NCBI GenBank assembly: GCA_034698045.1
Contig: JAQGAU010000116.1
Location: 1-39,717 of the forward strand
DNA from: Paramacrobiotus richtersi
Lineage: Eukaryota; Tardigrada; Eutardigrada; Parachela; Macrobiotidae
Length of the DNA: 39,717 bases
Direction: 5' to 3'
Below, in pieces: positions 10,559 through 21,023 of the stretch. The notes under the pieces are model-generated. The model worked only from the letters and a program-made list of their open reading frames with translations. It did not search any database and was not told the origin of the DNA. Both the position numbers and the translations under genes were made by a program. Every line of letters begins with the position of its first letter. The stretch's first letter is position 1.

Positions 10559-11250
10559 ATGGAAGGAAAAACGCCCATCAAGAGGCATCTTGAAGAAACT
10601 ACCAACGTAAGACTGGCATTGTCGGTTTAAGTTTCTTATTATTTGCAGATTTTCCGAGTTATTATTAATTTGCAGGAGTCAGAAGTTGGAGCAGAAGGGA
10701 GTCAGCGTAAGAAGCCAAATACCAATCTCGAAGAAGTGAAACTATCCGTCGGGAACACAGTGATCGTGGCAGATAAACGCCAGCTCACTGCATCCTCGCC
10801 ATTCTTCGCATCTCTTCTCCGTTTTCACGCCGATGATAACTTGAACGCCGTGCCCCTTAAACCTCCGGAAAATGACCATTTGGGGACGTTTTTGGCGCTG
10901 TACAGTCTGGTCTGACTAACACCGAAGTGCAGCTGCACATCAGTGCCACAAACGTATGGGATTGTATTCTGTCAGCGAGATATTTCCAGCTGGAAGACAT
11001 GGAGGAGGAGTGCTATAGTTCCTTGCGAAAGATGTTGCGCATGTTGACGATGGACGAACTGGTGCGTCTGTGGCGTAACGGGAATGCGTGTGCCATCGAG
11101 AAGGTTGCAGCACTGGCTCTGGTCACGAATCTCGCTCAACATGGACCGTTCCAGCCAGTCCACGGAGTACTTGGATTTGGCGGCTGATGAACTGGTGGCG
11201 TTGTTGTGCGATGATGGCTTCCTGCCGCTGGTGGAAGCGCATGTTTGTAA
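10559..11250 (+). pseudogene. BTB-BACK domain gene fragment, frameshifted
   Basis: Exon 1, 10559-10606 (MEGKTPIKRHLEETTN), joins in phase 0 across a 69-bp intron (AAC|gtaaga, ttgcag|GAG) to exon 2, 10676-11250, which ends at a good donor (AAG|gtaagt). Exon 2 begins with BTB strand and helix signatures (VKLSVGNTVIVADKRQLTASS then PFFASLLRF). This frame stops at TGA 10912-10914 just after FLALYS. The BTB homology continues in another frame from about 10906 (SGLTNTEVQ, then AARYFQL-like SARYFQLEDMEEECYSSL) through the start of BACK. That frame in turn runs out near 11185, while BACK homology resumes in the first frame near 11137 (STEYLDLAADELVALLCDD, LVEAHVCK). Intact relatives are Cul3 adaptors such as KLHL proteins. 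Kelch repeats are not seen; 80 bp beyond the last donor a dispersed repeat begins. Likely a truncated pseudogene; assembly errors are the main alternative. Confidence 0.65.
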
Positions 11251-11331
11251 GGTAAGTACCGACAATACAGCTGTTTATATGATTGCCATTTCTGGCAGTT
11301 TCGTGTTTCCCTAAGCAGTACATATACTGCA

Positions 11332-12520
11332 CCATCAGCAAGAATCCGTAACATATGTCCAATGGACACTGCAATCCCCAGCGGGGCTTGTTGAGTGCGC
11401 AAAAATAATACAAGCTTAAATATTTAATAATCAGTGCTGTCAGTAATTGATCCATCTGGGATCAGGGATATCCTCCACAACACAGCAGAAGCCGAGTCAT
11501 CCCGGATCAGCAGGTGTGGAGCAAGTGTAATGGACTGTACTACTGGCCACATTGTCTGTTAAACAACATTCAGCGCATATTGAATGGTCAGAGCGGCCAG
11601 TGGATCCTACTTGACCTTTTGACTCTCTGCTGGATGATACTCCCGATCATCCCCGGAACTCACTGGCACTAAGTGCACCTGCAACTGACCATCTGACTGC
11701 ATTCTTTCCACTGGAGAATTAAATGATATGAAAGCATTTGAAAATATTCAATGTATAATGTGCTTTTCGAAGGCTGGGTAGTGAAAAACGTTTGAAAGTG
11801 ATCTTTAAACGTGATATACGTACAAAATGAGCAGTGCGAAGAGTTGCTTTAAGTATCGTGACAAATATCTTGCAGACTCATTCTATACACATGTTTATAA
11901 TAATAAGAAACTGGAAAACAATTGGTAGTTTGAAAATACGGTGCACAAAACATATATGTGTATAACGCATATACAAATTAATAAATAGATGAAAAAGATT
12001 TAAATACAGTACATTTACACTGATATTTTTCAGTATCAGTCCACTCCAACCCATGCTGTGCTTCGTACGGTTCATCAATCCGTAGTAGCATGTAAGCTAT
12101 TAAACAGATACTTTTGACAAGTTGATCTAGATTAGAAGTTATGACCGATCAGATAACTCGGCTGCTGCGGAGCAACACGTGTCTTAAAGATGCTGCGCGG
12201 GTTGTTAATTCGCGACGCGGACGTTCCCCTTGTCAGCAGAGATGATTAATTGGCTGGCTGCGCTTCGGCGTTTATCCAGGAAAGGGCAATTTGCCGGGAT
12301 AGAGTTGGCCTGACGACGCTTTTCTTATCAGTTGCATCGCTGATCTTGCAGCTCAGACGCGAGAGCGCGCGTCACAACGCCAAACTCCCACTTTTCATGT
12401 CATTATGTTTTGATTAGCGGAGGCCAAAGTAGAGTGAATAACGCTGGGGACTAAATCGTCATCGTTCGTGCGACTTTTAAATTAATCGCTACTAGAATTA
12501 TGGAGATCGGCGATTAGTCA
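11332..12520 (+). repeat. Duplicated segment, copy 1, high-identity block
   Basis: This block matches 24322-25522 in the same orientation, base for base over long runs with scattered substitutions and small indels (by eye above 90% identity). It starts at CCATCAGCAAGAATCCGTAA and ends near GGAGATCGG. No coding frame is preserved in either copy. No terminal inverted repeat or target duplication is seen. Confidence 0.9.
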
Positions 12521-13216
12521 TCGGAAGGCGGGGTCAGGATATTGATAGAGCGCAGTTGTAGCCGTATAGGTTCTGATGGTGAAACAGGCTGCCCATTAAC
12601 AGTATGTATGACCACTTTGGATGTTTCCGTGAAATTTTTTGTGCTGTACTTAAAAACAAGACCGCGATCAGCACATCTACGGATCTACCGAATCACAAAC
12701 ACCGCAAAAATGCTGTATCAAGTCCATCTCACTTTCTGTCTTCCGATAAGCAGTGAGAATAGAGCAAAAAGTATACACCCGAGGTTTTCTTGAAAGCCTC
12801 TTTACAAGATTCTGTGTAGTTTCAAATAGTTTCTGTGTAGTTTCTGTGTAGTCGATCCAGCAATTTGGCATTTTCGAAAAATTACGGCAAGCGAGCTGAA
12901 GAACGGATGCAAATGTGCGGGGCAGTGAGATCGAATATCTGTCATCGAAATTTTACAAACCCTCTAGTAAACACCGATGATGGCTTTCATATAATATGGT
13001 ACTGTAGCTGAGTATGTTTCCTTAGGGATCGGAAGATTATTCGGTTGTTCGACAATGGCTGCCGGCAGACATGACTTTTTGGGAAGGAACAGGCCATTTT
13101 TAAACATTTTTTGAACGTATCTCATAAAATGAATAATGGATACGCCGTCGTTTGTTACTTTCTAATCGCCGATGGGAACTGAAAAAGTGCTGTTATGATC
13201 AAATTTATCTTAAACA

Positions 13217-13252
13217 CATGAGCTATAGAGTAAATTTAGTCTATAGCTCATG
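13217..13252. repeat. Perfect 13-bp hairpin
   Basis: CATGAGCTATAGA at 13217-13229 is followed after ten bases by its exact inverse at 13240-13252. This part of the duplicated segment has no equivalent hairpin at the matching position of copy 2, as far as I can align it. Confidence 0.7.
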
Positions 13253-13317
13253 CTTAAACAGCGCCGTGGAGTATACGTGTTAACATGATTACGCACTGTC
13301 AGGGCGGTCGCCACTGT

Positions 13318-13425
13318 TTACACGAGCGTGTGGATAAATGAAGCGGATAAGCGGCAAAGCGGTGAATGAATAAGCGGAAAGCGGATGAATGAGCGGAAAA
13401 GATAGATAAAGCGGCAAAATCTCGC
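13318..13425 (+). repeat. AAGCGG-rich low-complexity tract
   Basis: Irregular repeats of AAGCGGnnAA and GGATGAATGA occur immediately upstream of the tRNA-like sequence. They are not in the other copy of the duplicated segment, so this tract and the tRNA-like unit may have arrived together as a SINE-type insertion. Confidence 0.5.
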
Positions 13426-13442
13426 GTGCATAAATATGATGC

Positions 13443-13514
13443 ACCGCTGGCTTAGTGGCAGTCTGTTCGCGCTGAGACTCAGATGCTCGCGGGTTCGATT
13501 CCCGTGACAGCGGT
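13443..13514 (+). tRNA. tRNA-like sequence, probable tRNA pseudogene or SINE head
   Basis: The 72 bases have an A-box-like TGGCTTAGTGG (13448-13458), a perfect T-arm/B-box (GGGTTCGATTCCC) and ends ACCGCTG/CAGCGGT that pair perfectly over 7 bp. A T5 tract, the usual Pol III terminator, follows at once. Against a working tRNA: two extra bases separate the T-stem from the pairing 3' end, and no clean 5-bp anticodon stem with a 7-base loop can be drawn. A tRNA-derived element is therefore more likely than a functional tRNA gene. Confidence 0.35.
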
Positions 13515-15122
13515 TTTTGCGAGTGATATAGTGCGGCCGTGGGCGGTGGGCCATATTAAATTTCCCGACACATGGTTGGCTTTCCTTTCAGCACACACTA
13601 TATTACGGGTGAGAACTGAAGATACTGCGTTGTTTTGGTGGTTATCGTCAAATTTACTGGAATGCTGTGTTCTGATTACCGTCGAAAGTCTCGAAACCGT
13701 CTGATTTAACTGTCAAAACGCTGGTAAAATGAAGAAGTTCTCTATGGCCATTCATTTCGCAGTTTTGCTTCGGTTGTGCAATGTGTATAAGTACAGCAAT
13801 GTTGTGCCGTGCACGCAACCGTATATTCTAACTTATACTCTAACATCTCCCCATTCGATCGGCCGAAGTGTTTTCATTCTTGCTTTACTCAGATTTTCTC
13901 TCTGCCGTTTTAAAAACGTCTAAAAGAGCGGTACAACATATAGGCCTATTGATTTCTTTCCAAAGTTTAATGTCGAATTCCAAAACATTTTAAAACTGAC
14001 CTTTTTTGAAAAGTAGCGGCGATCGCCGCGTATGGCAGCGCGCTATATTTGCAGTCAGTACATATTACAATAGTCGCATGTGGCAGTGTGATGTTATAAG
14101 TGAGCAGAATAACCAATTGGGCGAGCACTCTGCCACGTTCCTACTGCGCACTCGATTTTCGAACCTCGTTCAAGGAAAAATATACTCTAACAACTCCACT
14201 TTCTCCTAAGAGAAGTGTTCTCCTCCGGCATACTCTACGCATACTTTCTTGTTGTAGCACTAAACAAGTGCAAAATATAAAAATAATAACGCCTTTTTTG
14301 AATTATTGTTTAAATATTGTTGAAATGTGTCCTTTGTTCGGTTCTAATTACAAGCAGGAGGCAATACGCTCTTTAGTAGCTGAAAGATTGGTTCTATATT
14401 CAGTGTTTACTGAATTTAAGGCGGAGTGCTCGCCCCGCATGGCTTTCGGTTTTGGTACAGATATGCAAACATTTATACAAAACTCTCGTTAAGAGCGCAG
14501 GAAACAAGTCGCACCTTAAACTTTGTGGAAACGTTGCGTTTGCAAGGGTCAGATGCAAAGAAAAGTAGGATTTTACTAACTGAGTGACCGGTGTTTGATA
14601 TACACCGAATTTTATGCGGTGTACTTGCCCCGTGCAGCATCCGGGACTAGCACAGAATATATAGTAGCGTTTGTATGAAAATCCTAGGAAAGAATATCAA
14701 AAGCAAGTCCTTTAATAACTGGATGGGAAATTCGCAGTATTAATGAGGCCTATATTAATTCAAGATAGGTATCAGACGTACTTATAAAAGTTCGAAAGGA
14801 CCCTTAAACACATTCCAAATTTTGATAAAAAAACCACGGGAATTGTTTTGGCTCAGTAACCGGCATGTCTATGACCGGCAAACTTTCGAAAAACTCCTAG
14901 TTTCATAATCGCCGTACTTTAGCCACACCCTACATTTACGTTAACATTTATGTAGTTGTCCGAGAAATCGTACAATCTAAATTAGTCAGAAGTAAAAGCT
15001 GGATAACGCCATCTGCACTCAGAATTATTTGCACAAGGAATGTGGCAGGAAAGTAAAACTGCGGTGCAAATACGAGGTTCTCAGGAAGGGAAATTAGACG
15101 TCAAAATATAGCTCTCTGTTCT

Positions 15123-15151
15123 GCCCACCGAGGCCGGAGGCCGAGGTGGGC
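15123..15151. repeat. GC-rich hairpin with tandem G.A mismatches
   Basis: GCCCACC GA GGCC ... GGCC GA GGTGGGC folds into two paired blocks around a symmetrical GA/GA internal loop. It sits in the part of copy 1 that is missing from copy 2. It may be the centre of a small foldback element. Confidence 0.5.
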
Positions 15152-15797
15152 CTTGTAAATTTATAACGCACCTGACGAAAGCTCAGGTGACAGCAAATCA
15201 GTAGAAGTATCCCAGTAAGTGATAAGAGCGCAGTTCAGTGCCATCAAGACCGCTTTTCGGGCGTCGACGTCCCTGCTTTCTTCACATTTGTTTTGCCAGT
15301 TCTGCTTACATACAATAAAAAGCGTTAAACACCTTATTCTGACTACTTTGCATTGTCCTTCCAATGCAAAAACAATCAAAACTTTCAATGCAAAGTTATC
15401 TTCCTTTTGTGATTTTAGAAACTCCTGGCCAATTCTTACGGCGGTTAACCCATTGCAGGCTCTTACTGGCAGGTTACTTTGCAAAGCGATGATCTTTCAA
15501 AAACAATTAATTTTCAGAGTGTGTAAACTTCACAAGCGGCAACTCTGTACAAAATATTCAGTGTCAAACAGTTGAAATAACGATTTGTTTGCACAAAAAA
15601 ACATTTCCATCACGTCTTTTTGACAAGTAAGCCGGCAAACGACATTTTAGCGTTAACAGCACATCTTTTTGACAATTTTTCCTTGAACAGGTGAAGAACG
15701 ATAGGAAATCAATTTAAACATGCGATTTCCCGTATGCATAATACGGCAACTCTATCAGCGATTAATAAAAAAAATTAAAGAGAGGACGGAAGATCGG

Positions 15798-16520
15798 TAC
15801 AGACACTTTAACGGGAGCGTGTTACAAATCGCGCATGAAGCCCACCGTCGAGGTCGAGGAGGTCCACGACTCACGAGAGAAACATTGCTCCGGTGCCGAC
15901 CATTTTATGCATCGCACCTATAGCAGAATCCGCTAGTTTCCGCTGATCTTACAAAAAAATCCCTGAACAGTGGGAGAGTGTGTCATGGTGGAATCGCCTG
16001 TATGTGATAGGACTCATTCAAACTGCCAGTCGTTAACCGAAGCCGCTCGCTAGTATTTAAGAAAACAAAGAGATTGTTTACTCTATATCTAGATATCTAT
16101 CTCTATATATAGATATAGAGAAAACAATCTCATTGATCTCCTAATTACTAGCGAGCAACTTCGCGTCAATTTTTCATGGTCGATGTTTCATCCCTAAGGT
16201 AGACACATTGATTAGACCCCAGGAAGACAAGTCTTTTTTGGCTGTGTTGGCGCTGTGTAGTGTGTACAGCAATTATAACTCAGCCAGCTAATATCAAAAT
16301 CATGCAGCCCCTCGACTGCCCTGTACTTCCCCCACTTGACTTTTATTTCATCAACCAAACTGCGGCATTCAGGAAGGCAGCAAAAAAACCCGAAATCGAC
16401 TTAACAACAGGCAAAACCGCATCATGCTATCTTATCGTATAAACCGCGGTTTCAGGAGCCCACAAAGCATTAAGCGGCTCCGAATTTTTACAGTACTCGT
16501 ATTACTGTAGTGCGTGAAGG
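15798..16520. other. 3' flank of the cystatin-like gene with a foldback sequence
   Basis: No gene is recognised. The main feature is the nested inverted repeat at 16045-16156, described separately. No perfect minus-strand poly(A) signal is obvious close to the cystatin stop. Confidence 0.3.
16045..16156. repeat. Nested imperfect palindrome (foldback/MITE-like)
   Basis: Outer arms GCTCGCTAGTA (16045-16055) and TACTAGCGAGC (16146-16156) enclose inner arms 16070-16090 and 16111-16131 (GAGATTGTTT A CTCTATATCT against AGATATAGAG A AAACAATCTC). The whole can fold into one long hairpin with a short loop. No target duplication is evident. Confidence 0.65.
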
Positions 16521-17181
16521 TTAGAAAGGTGTAATCATTTCGTTTTTCACAGAAGGCTGTGTACCCTGGAGTTGACCCTGTCCTGACCGCTTGCGCAGAA
16601 CCTTTGCAGTGAAACAGTTGTTGTCGTCGCCGCCGGAGACGTACTATAGAGAATTATTGAAACAAACTTTAAACTTTCCAGATCCTCTAGATCTTGGCAC
16701 TTGTAGCAAACATATGCCAAGTTATATTTTACCTTGATGTAATATATGGTGCCGGCGTCGGTGTCCTTTGTCTGTACGGAATATGCCACGTCTTGGAGTG
16801 AATCGGCATCAACGTTTAGTTCGCGGGCCACATCTTGTCGAACCTACACATCAGCAGGAATCTGGTCATGTTAGACATTTTTGCGTTTGTTTTTATTGAC
16901 AAGTGAGTCTTGATTATATGGACGGCAAAATTTATTGAAAAAATGACGATGAGAAATCAACGCGCAAACTTTTTTCCTCTACTGGCTGAACTGTAATTGT
17001 CGCTTCTTACCGCAAAGGCCAGCTGTTTGGCCTTGTCGTCCCCAACCGGTCTGATGCCGTTGACTTCGTTCTTTGGGGGTCTGCCGGCCCTGGCCACGGC
17101 CAGAGCAGCAACCAACAAAACTGCGACGCTGGAAAAACATTGCCCCGATGCTAACACATGGGTGATGGGACCATACTTCAT
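16521..17181 (-). CDS. Secreted cystatin/stefin-like cysteine protease inhibitor
   Basis: Three exons, 17181-17011, 16843-16733 and 16643-16521, all phase 0, give 134 residues and a TAA stop. Junctions are GCG|gtaaga, gtgtag|GTT, AAG|gtaaaa and tctatag|TAC. Residues 1-32 form a signal peptide (core SVAVLLVAALAVA). A glycine (G42, in VNGIRPVG) is placed like the N-terminal trunk glycine of cystatins. An amphipathic helix follows (KAKQLAFAVRQDVARELN). The strand LQDVAYSVQ leads into the first inhibitory hairpin, and TIYYIK matches the family's TNYYIKV strand. Exon 3 gives SGGDDNNCFTAKVL, then a C-terminus ending in NEMITPF, like the stefin ending. The normal QxVxG loop is here QTKDTDAG, two residues longer, so papain-type inhibition is uncertain. 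Few cysteines (C15 in the signal, one mature) point to a stefin fold that is exported rather than a disulfide-bonded type 2 cystatin. Confidence 0.75.
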
Positions 17182-20100
17182 AACACAAACGGAGGAGTAC
17201 TATCAGTCAAAAATTTACACAGCAGATCAGATAAAACCCGGACAAATCGGTCGACGGTCTGTCTAGCTTGCGAAGTCAGTGGTGACGATGCCATTATCCT
17301 TCTCAGATTAAAATCGTTGGAAATAACAGCTCTTTTTCAATCCTTTTTGAGAATAACTTCGTTTACATATGCGAATGACAGTTGATGACTTTGCAAAATG
17401 CAAAATTTCACAGAACGTAACGTCAAGAATCACTCGCGGTTGCTTATGTCGATGCTTAAAGGTATATGCCAGATACTGAATCTTCTTAGTTCAATAGTGT
17501 CAGTACTTAAAACACCCTTTTTCACCCCTTACATTATCGTAGAATAAAAAATGATCAAAAAGCCGGTGAAAATTAGATTCGATAATATTCTAATCAAGCT
17601 ATTCTTTCACAAAAAGTTTTTCATGTGGTAACTACAAACTATGAATATGCAGTGAGAAATAAGGTCACGTACCTGACGATCAGAGAAGGCATGGTCCGTT
17701 TTTGGAGGGAACAGTAGGCGTTGCACGGGAACAATGGGAAAAGTGTCTTTATGCCGTACTTGCTGTCATGCAGAATAGAAACCTCGCAGATTATATACGG
17801 CAGAAATTTTCTAGCGGTCTCTCTAAAAATGCCGAAAACAGCTCGAAGCTGTCTAGTTGCTTGAGGTGTGGTAATCTTTCCTTGAAAAAACAGGATTTCA
17901 TTGTTACGTATGACAGGTTTGGAATATAAAGCTGCTAATTAAGATCAGCAGCCAACAGTGCACTTTGCAAAAAAATATGCCTACAAGCACTTCTACAGTC
18001 TTTACAACACAATATTAAAGCTTCGAGGACCTTGAACTAGGCACCGACTGGTGTCTTTGTCCTTACATCGATACCAGAAACAATGAATGACTCTTCACAA
18101 CTGAATAATATTTGAGGTTTTTCCACCGAGAAACTGGTCACGGAATCCTTCTTGTACACTGCCGATTTGGAGTAAATCAACATTAATTAAAAAGTGTCGA
18201 TGATTAACTGCGTCTAGGAATGTGGCAGTGTCTATCATATGTCTAGATGATTGATCTGTTGTTTCTGTAATTTCCAGCAATTCCGATCGATACGATTAAT
18301 GTAGCCGTTAACCTGTTTGCCGTATAGTCTGGCAGCTTCTCGTCACTATTGGTCCATTTTTGTTTTTCCTCCTTCCAACACAAAACGATCGTCCCTATAG
18401 TAATGGTTTATTGTCTTTCCGCAACGGGACAACGTCCCGTCTGGGCGTCAGGCATAATTCGGCAACATTGCAGACAACAATCATAAAGTGCAAATTGCTA
18501 CATCAAAAGAAACAAAAAAGGCAAAGCGATGGAATCAAAAGAACAGACATGGAGAAACAGTAATTCGAAAAGAAGATATCATAAAAACAACAAAGAAAAC
18601 CAAGAAATTACTTCAACCATTTTCTCACAAACACATTGGTAGGCCAGATTTTCTCCTGGAGAATTTTACCAGTCATTTCCTTGAAGCTTCTTTTGGAATT
18701 TACGTGGTGGTACACTATAAAGAGCAAGGCGACTTCCGAACTAAAACCGTACACAAGAAGTATTGTTGTCTCAGTTGTTGTTTTACACACATTCAGGCAG
18801 TTTATGTACTCTTAAACATGATCTGATATATTACTCAGCACATTTGTCGCCATTTCAGTGGTGCACCTTGAACATACATCCTTCCAAATAATGTTTCCTA
18901 CTCCGAGCCTGTATGTCCTACAGTATAAGGTAAAGGCTGTGATGTGGGAGTCTGGGGACGGATCGGTGAGAAATTTAAACTGAAAATCACCGATTTTTGA
19001 AAACCATTGTCGCTTACAACACCTTCTTGCAGAGAGTTCGAGAATTCCTCCAGCCAGAACCAGGTAGAAAAAAAACAATCTGGCAGTCGATTATGATAAA
19101 ATTGTTCATACTCTCCCTGTCGCGCGGATTCGGAGTCCCAGCATTTGTTTTGAGTACGGCAGTGATCCGTTTCCCCGGTACCTAGTTATAATATGGAAGG
19201 TTATGTGTGCCGGAAGCTGCTGAGCGCCTAAGGGAGCCAGGTCCGTTTCTAGGTCCGGGCAAGGTTACGTATCGGTACAACTTTTCAAGGTGAATCTTCC
19301 TGGCAATAGAGTGCAATCGTTCTGGCAGCATACGAATGCAGTGGCAGCGAAGAAGTGGTAGGGCTGGTGTTCAGTTTCCCCTTCCACATATTCCGGGGTC
19401 CGGAAAAGTCCTACTCGAATGATCTTCCCATGGTGCGCGTAAACCGAAAGACCGTCCGAAACCCTGCCACTTTTATTCGAATACAGAATTGTTTGACTTC
19501 AAATGCCCAGCCCAACGGGTATGTATGGTTTGCATAACAGTATTGCCCTAACACCCTGTATATTCCGAGGTAGTGTACTGTGCACATAAGGCTTATGTTT
19601 CCCATTACGTACTGGGAAATGCCGTACGGCATTCCTTCCATTCATCGAACTCGAAAGATAAAATGTAATGAGCAGTCCAGGCACGTTTGAAATGCAATAC
19701 ACCGTATTGTTTAAGTCATCAAAATTCTTGTTAGAATGCCACACTGTAAAGGTCACAGTGACACAGTTTTTTTAACCAGTTTTGTACAATATGTAGTTCT
19801 GTACTAGTCGAGTCCTTGAAAAAGATTACACCTTCGATTTTGTTCTCGCTCCCGGTACTGGAGTAAGATGCTAATGGGCTTCGATTGTCGACAACTGTAC
19901 ATGTGCGACAGCCACATAATCTGAAGTACCCGCAGTAATCTTCTATATTCATCGACTCGCTTTATTGCGATGGATACATGGTAAGTTTCTGCTGATCACA
20001 GTGCAATTGATTTCAAATTCTCAGGTAGTCTGTGGTCATAAACATTGTAAGAAAAGAAGAACGTAAGAAAAGAACGTTCTTCCATAACATGAATAGTGAA

Positions 20101-20424
20101 AGAGATGCAATGAACACAAACTACGTAGTCAAATCCTTATGTCGGAAGCATCTACTGCAAAAAACTGGCCGCTGTACCTGTAGTTGTACATGAGCGGCAT
20201 AGTCCAACAATTCAGTACGAGGTTGTCCAGAGCTTCGTATCTCGTCATCCGTTACTCGAATCGGGCAACCATTTTGATATGTCGAAAGCACACTTTATGT
20301 ACTATATCTCACTGACCACCTTTTTCAGAGGTCTCGATTTCCCTTGGACTGCCGGTTGCGTGATATCCTCTTAACAGAGACGCATTTTACTACATGTTTG
20401 TGAGTTCTTTAATAAAAAAATTAC
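17182..20424. other. Gene-poor stretch upstream of the cystatin-like gene
   Basis: Nothing here is recognised with confidence. The first few hundred bases should hold the cystatin promoter. 18402-18450 resembles the LINE tail near 7690-7740. Between 18850 and 19970 the minus strand has several open stretches in shifting frames (for example 19952-19734, 19756-19502 and 19078-18815). They have Cys and aromatic residues but no domain I can name, and they could be a decayed gene. Confidence 0.3.
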
Positions 20425-20633
20425 CAAGGTTTTCCAAAGTGATCAAGAACTTTGGGGCGACATATCGGGAAAACAGGATTTTCGATTTCTACCGCCATTT
20501 TTTGTTCGGCTAGAAACGTCCCATCCGAGTGCGAAACGAAACGCTTTCCAGCACAAGCTCTTCCAGAAGGTTCGCTGACAGCGCCTTTGCATAACATTGT
20601 CACTTTCGGAGCCTTTTCAAAATGTGCAAAGAA
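20425..20633 (-). CDS. Candidate orphan internal exon, unrecognised
   Basis: On the minus strand a reasonable acceptor (tttcccagtcag|TTC) and donor (CCTTG|gtaatt) bound a 209-base open exon. It encodes 69 residues starting FFAHFEKAPKVTMLCKG, with three cysteines and a balanced composition. I cannot find a partner exon whose phase fits (two bases are left over at the donor), and no family is recognised. Chance cannot be excluded. Confidence 0.25.
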
Positions 20634-21023
20634 CTGACTGGGAAACAGACGGCGGGTAGGTAAGACTAAAGCCTACACTTAGATCGAAAACTACATATTT
20701 GTGGCAGATATTCGGCGTTGTCTTCTTTCTTTGTCAATTTCGCAGGTGTGGCGTATTGTTTAACTATGAAGCAGTTGAACCGGCATGATAATACCAACCG
20801 AGCACTTTCGGGATCTGTAACATGCCACATATATATGATTTTTGCTGAAGAACTACGGGAGTTTAGGCGTCAAGAGGATGTGCTAGGTTGTGTGGGTACT
20901 GTACACGCACTGGGCATGGGTAGTAAATAGCTGTTCATCACTCGCAGGTACGTGTTTATGGTATGGTCAATAAGCTAATATTTCGGCATCGTTTGTCAGT
21001 TAAATTTATCAGTCTTCGGAATT

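Larger units (their letters stand above)
12521..15797 (+). repeat. Duplicated segment, copy 1, diverged remainder with insertions
   Basis: Homology to 25523-26940 continues but is much weaker. Examples: 12745-12795 against 25810-25865; 13060-13110 against 26120-26170; 13715-13805 against 26425-26515; 15465-15797 against 26605-26940. Copy 1 carries extra material absent from copy 2, including the AAGCGG-rich tract and tRNA-like sequence (13318-13514) and about 1.6 kb between 13810 and 15440. No gene recognised. Confidence 0.75.

Noticed and set aside
10904-10926. A 23-base micro-intron with a CTGACTAAC branch-like motif that would repair the first BTB frameshift
   Set aside because: Far too short for spliceosomal introns in animals, the 5' site is poor, and the removed bases encode expected BTB residues.
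13443-13514. A functional tRNA gene
   Set aside because: Two extra bases before the 3' acceptor strand and no clean anticodon arm; treated as tRNA-like or SINE instead.
13483-14492. Several plus-strand ORFs of 60-130 codons
   Set aside because: They lie in the inserted part of a duplicated non-coding segment, have no domain signatures and are not kept open in the other copy.
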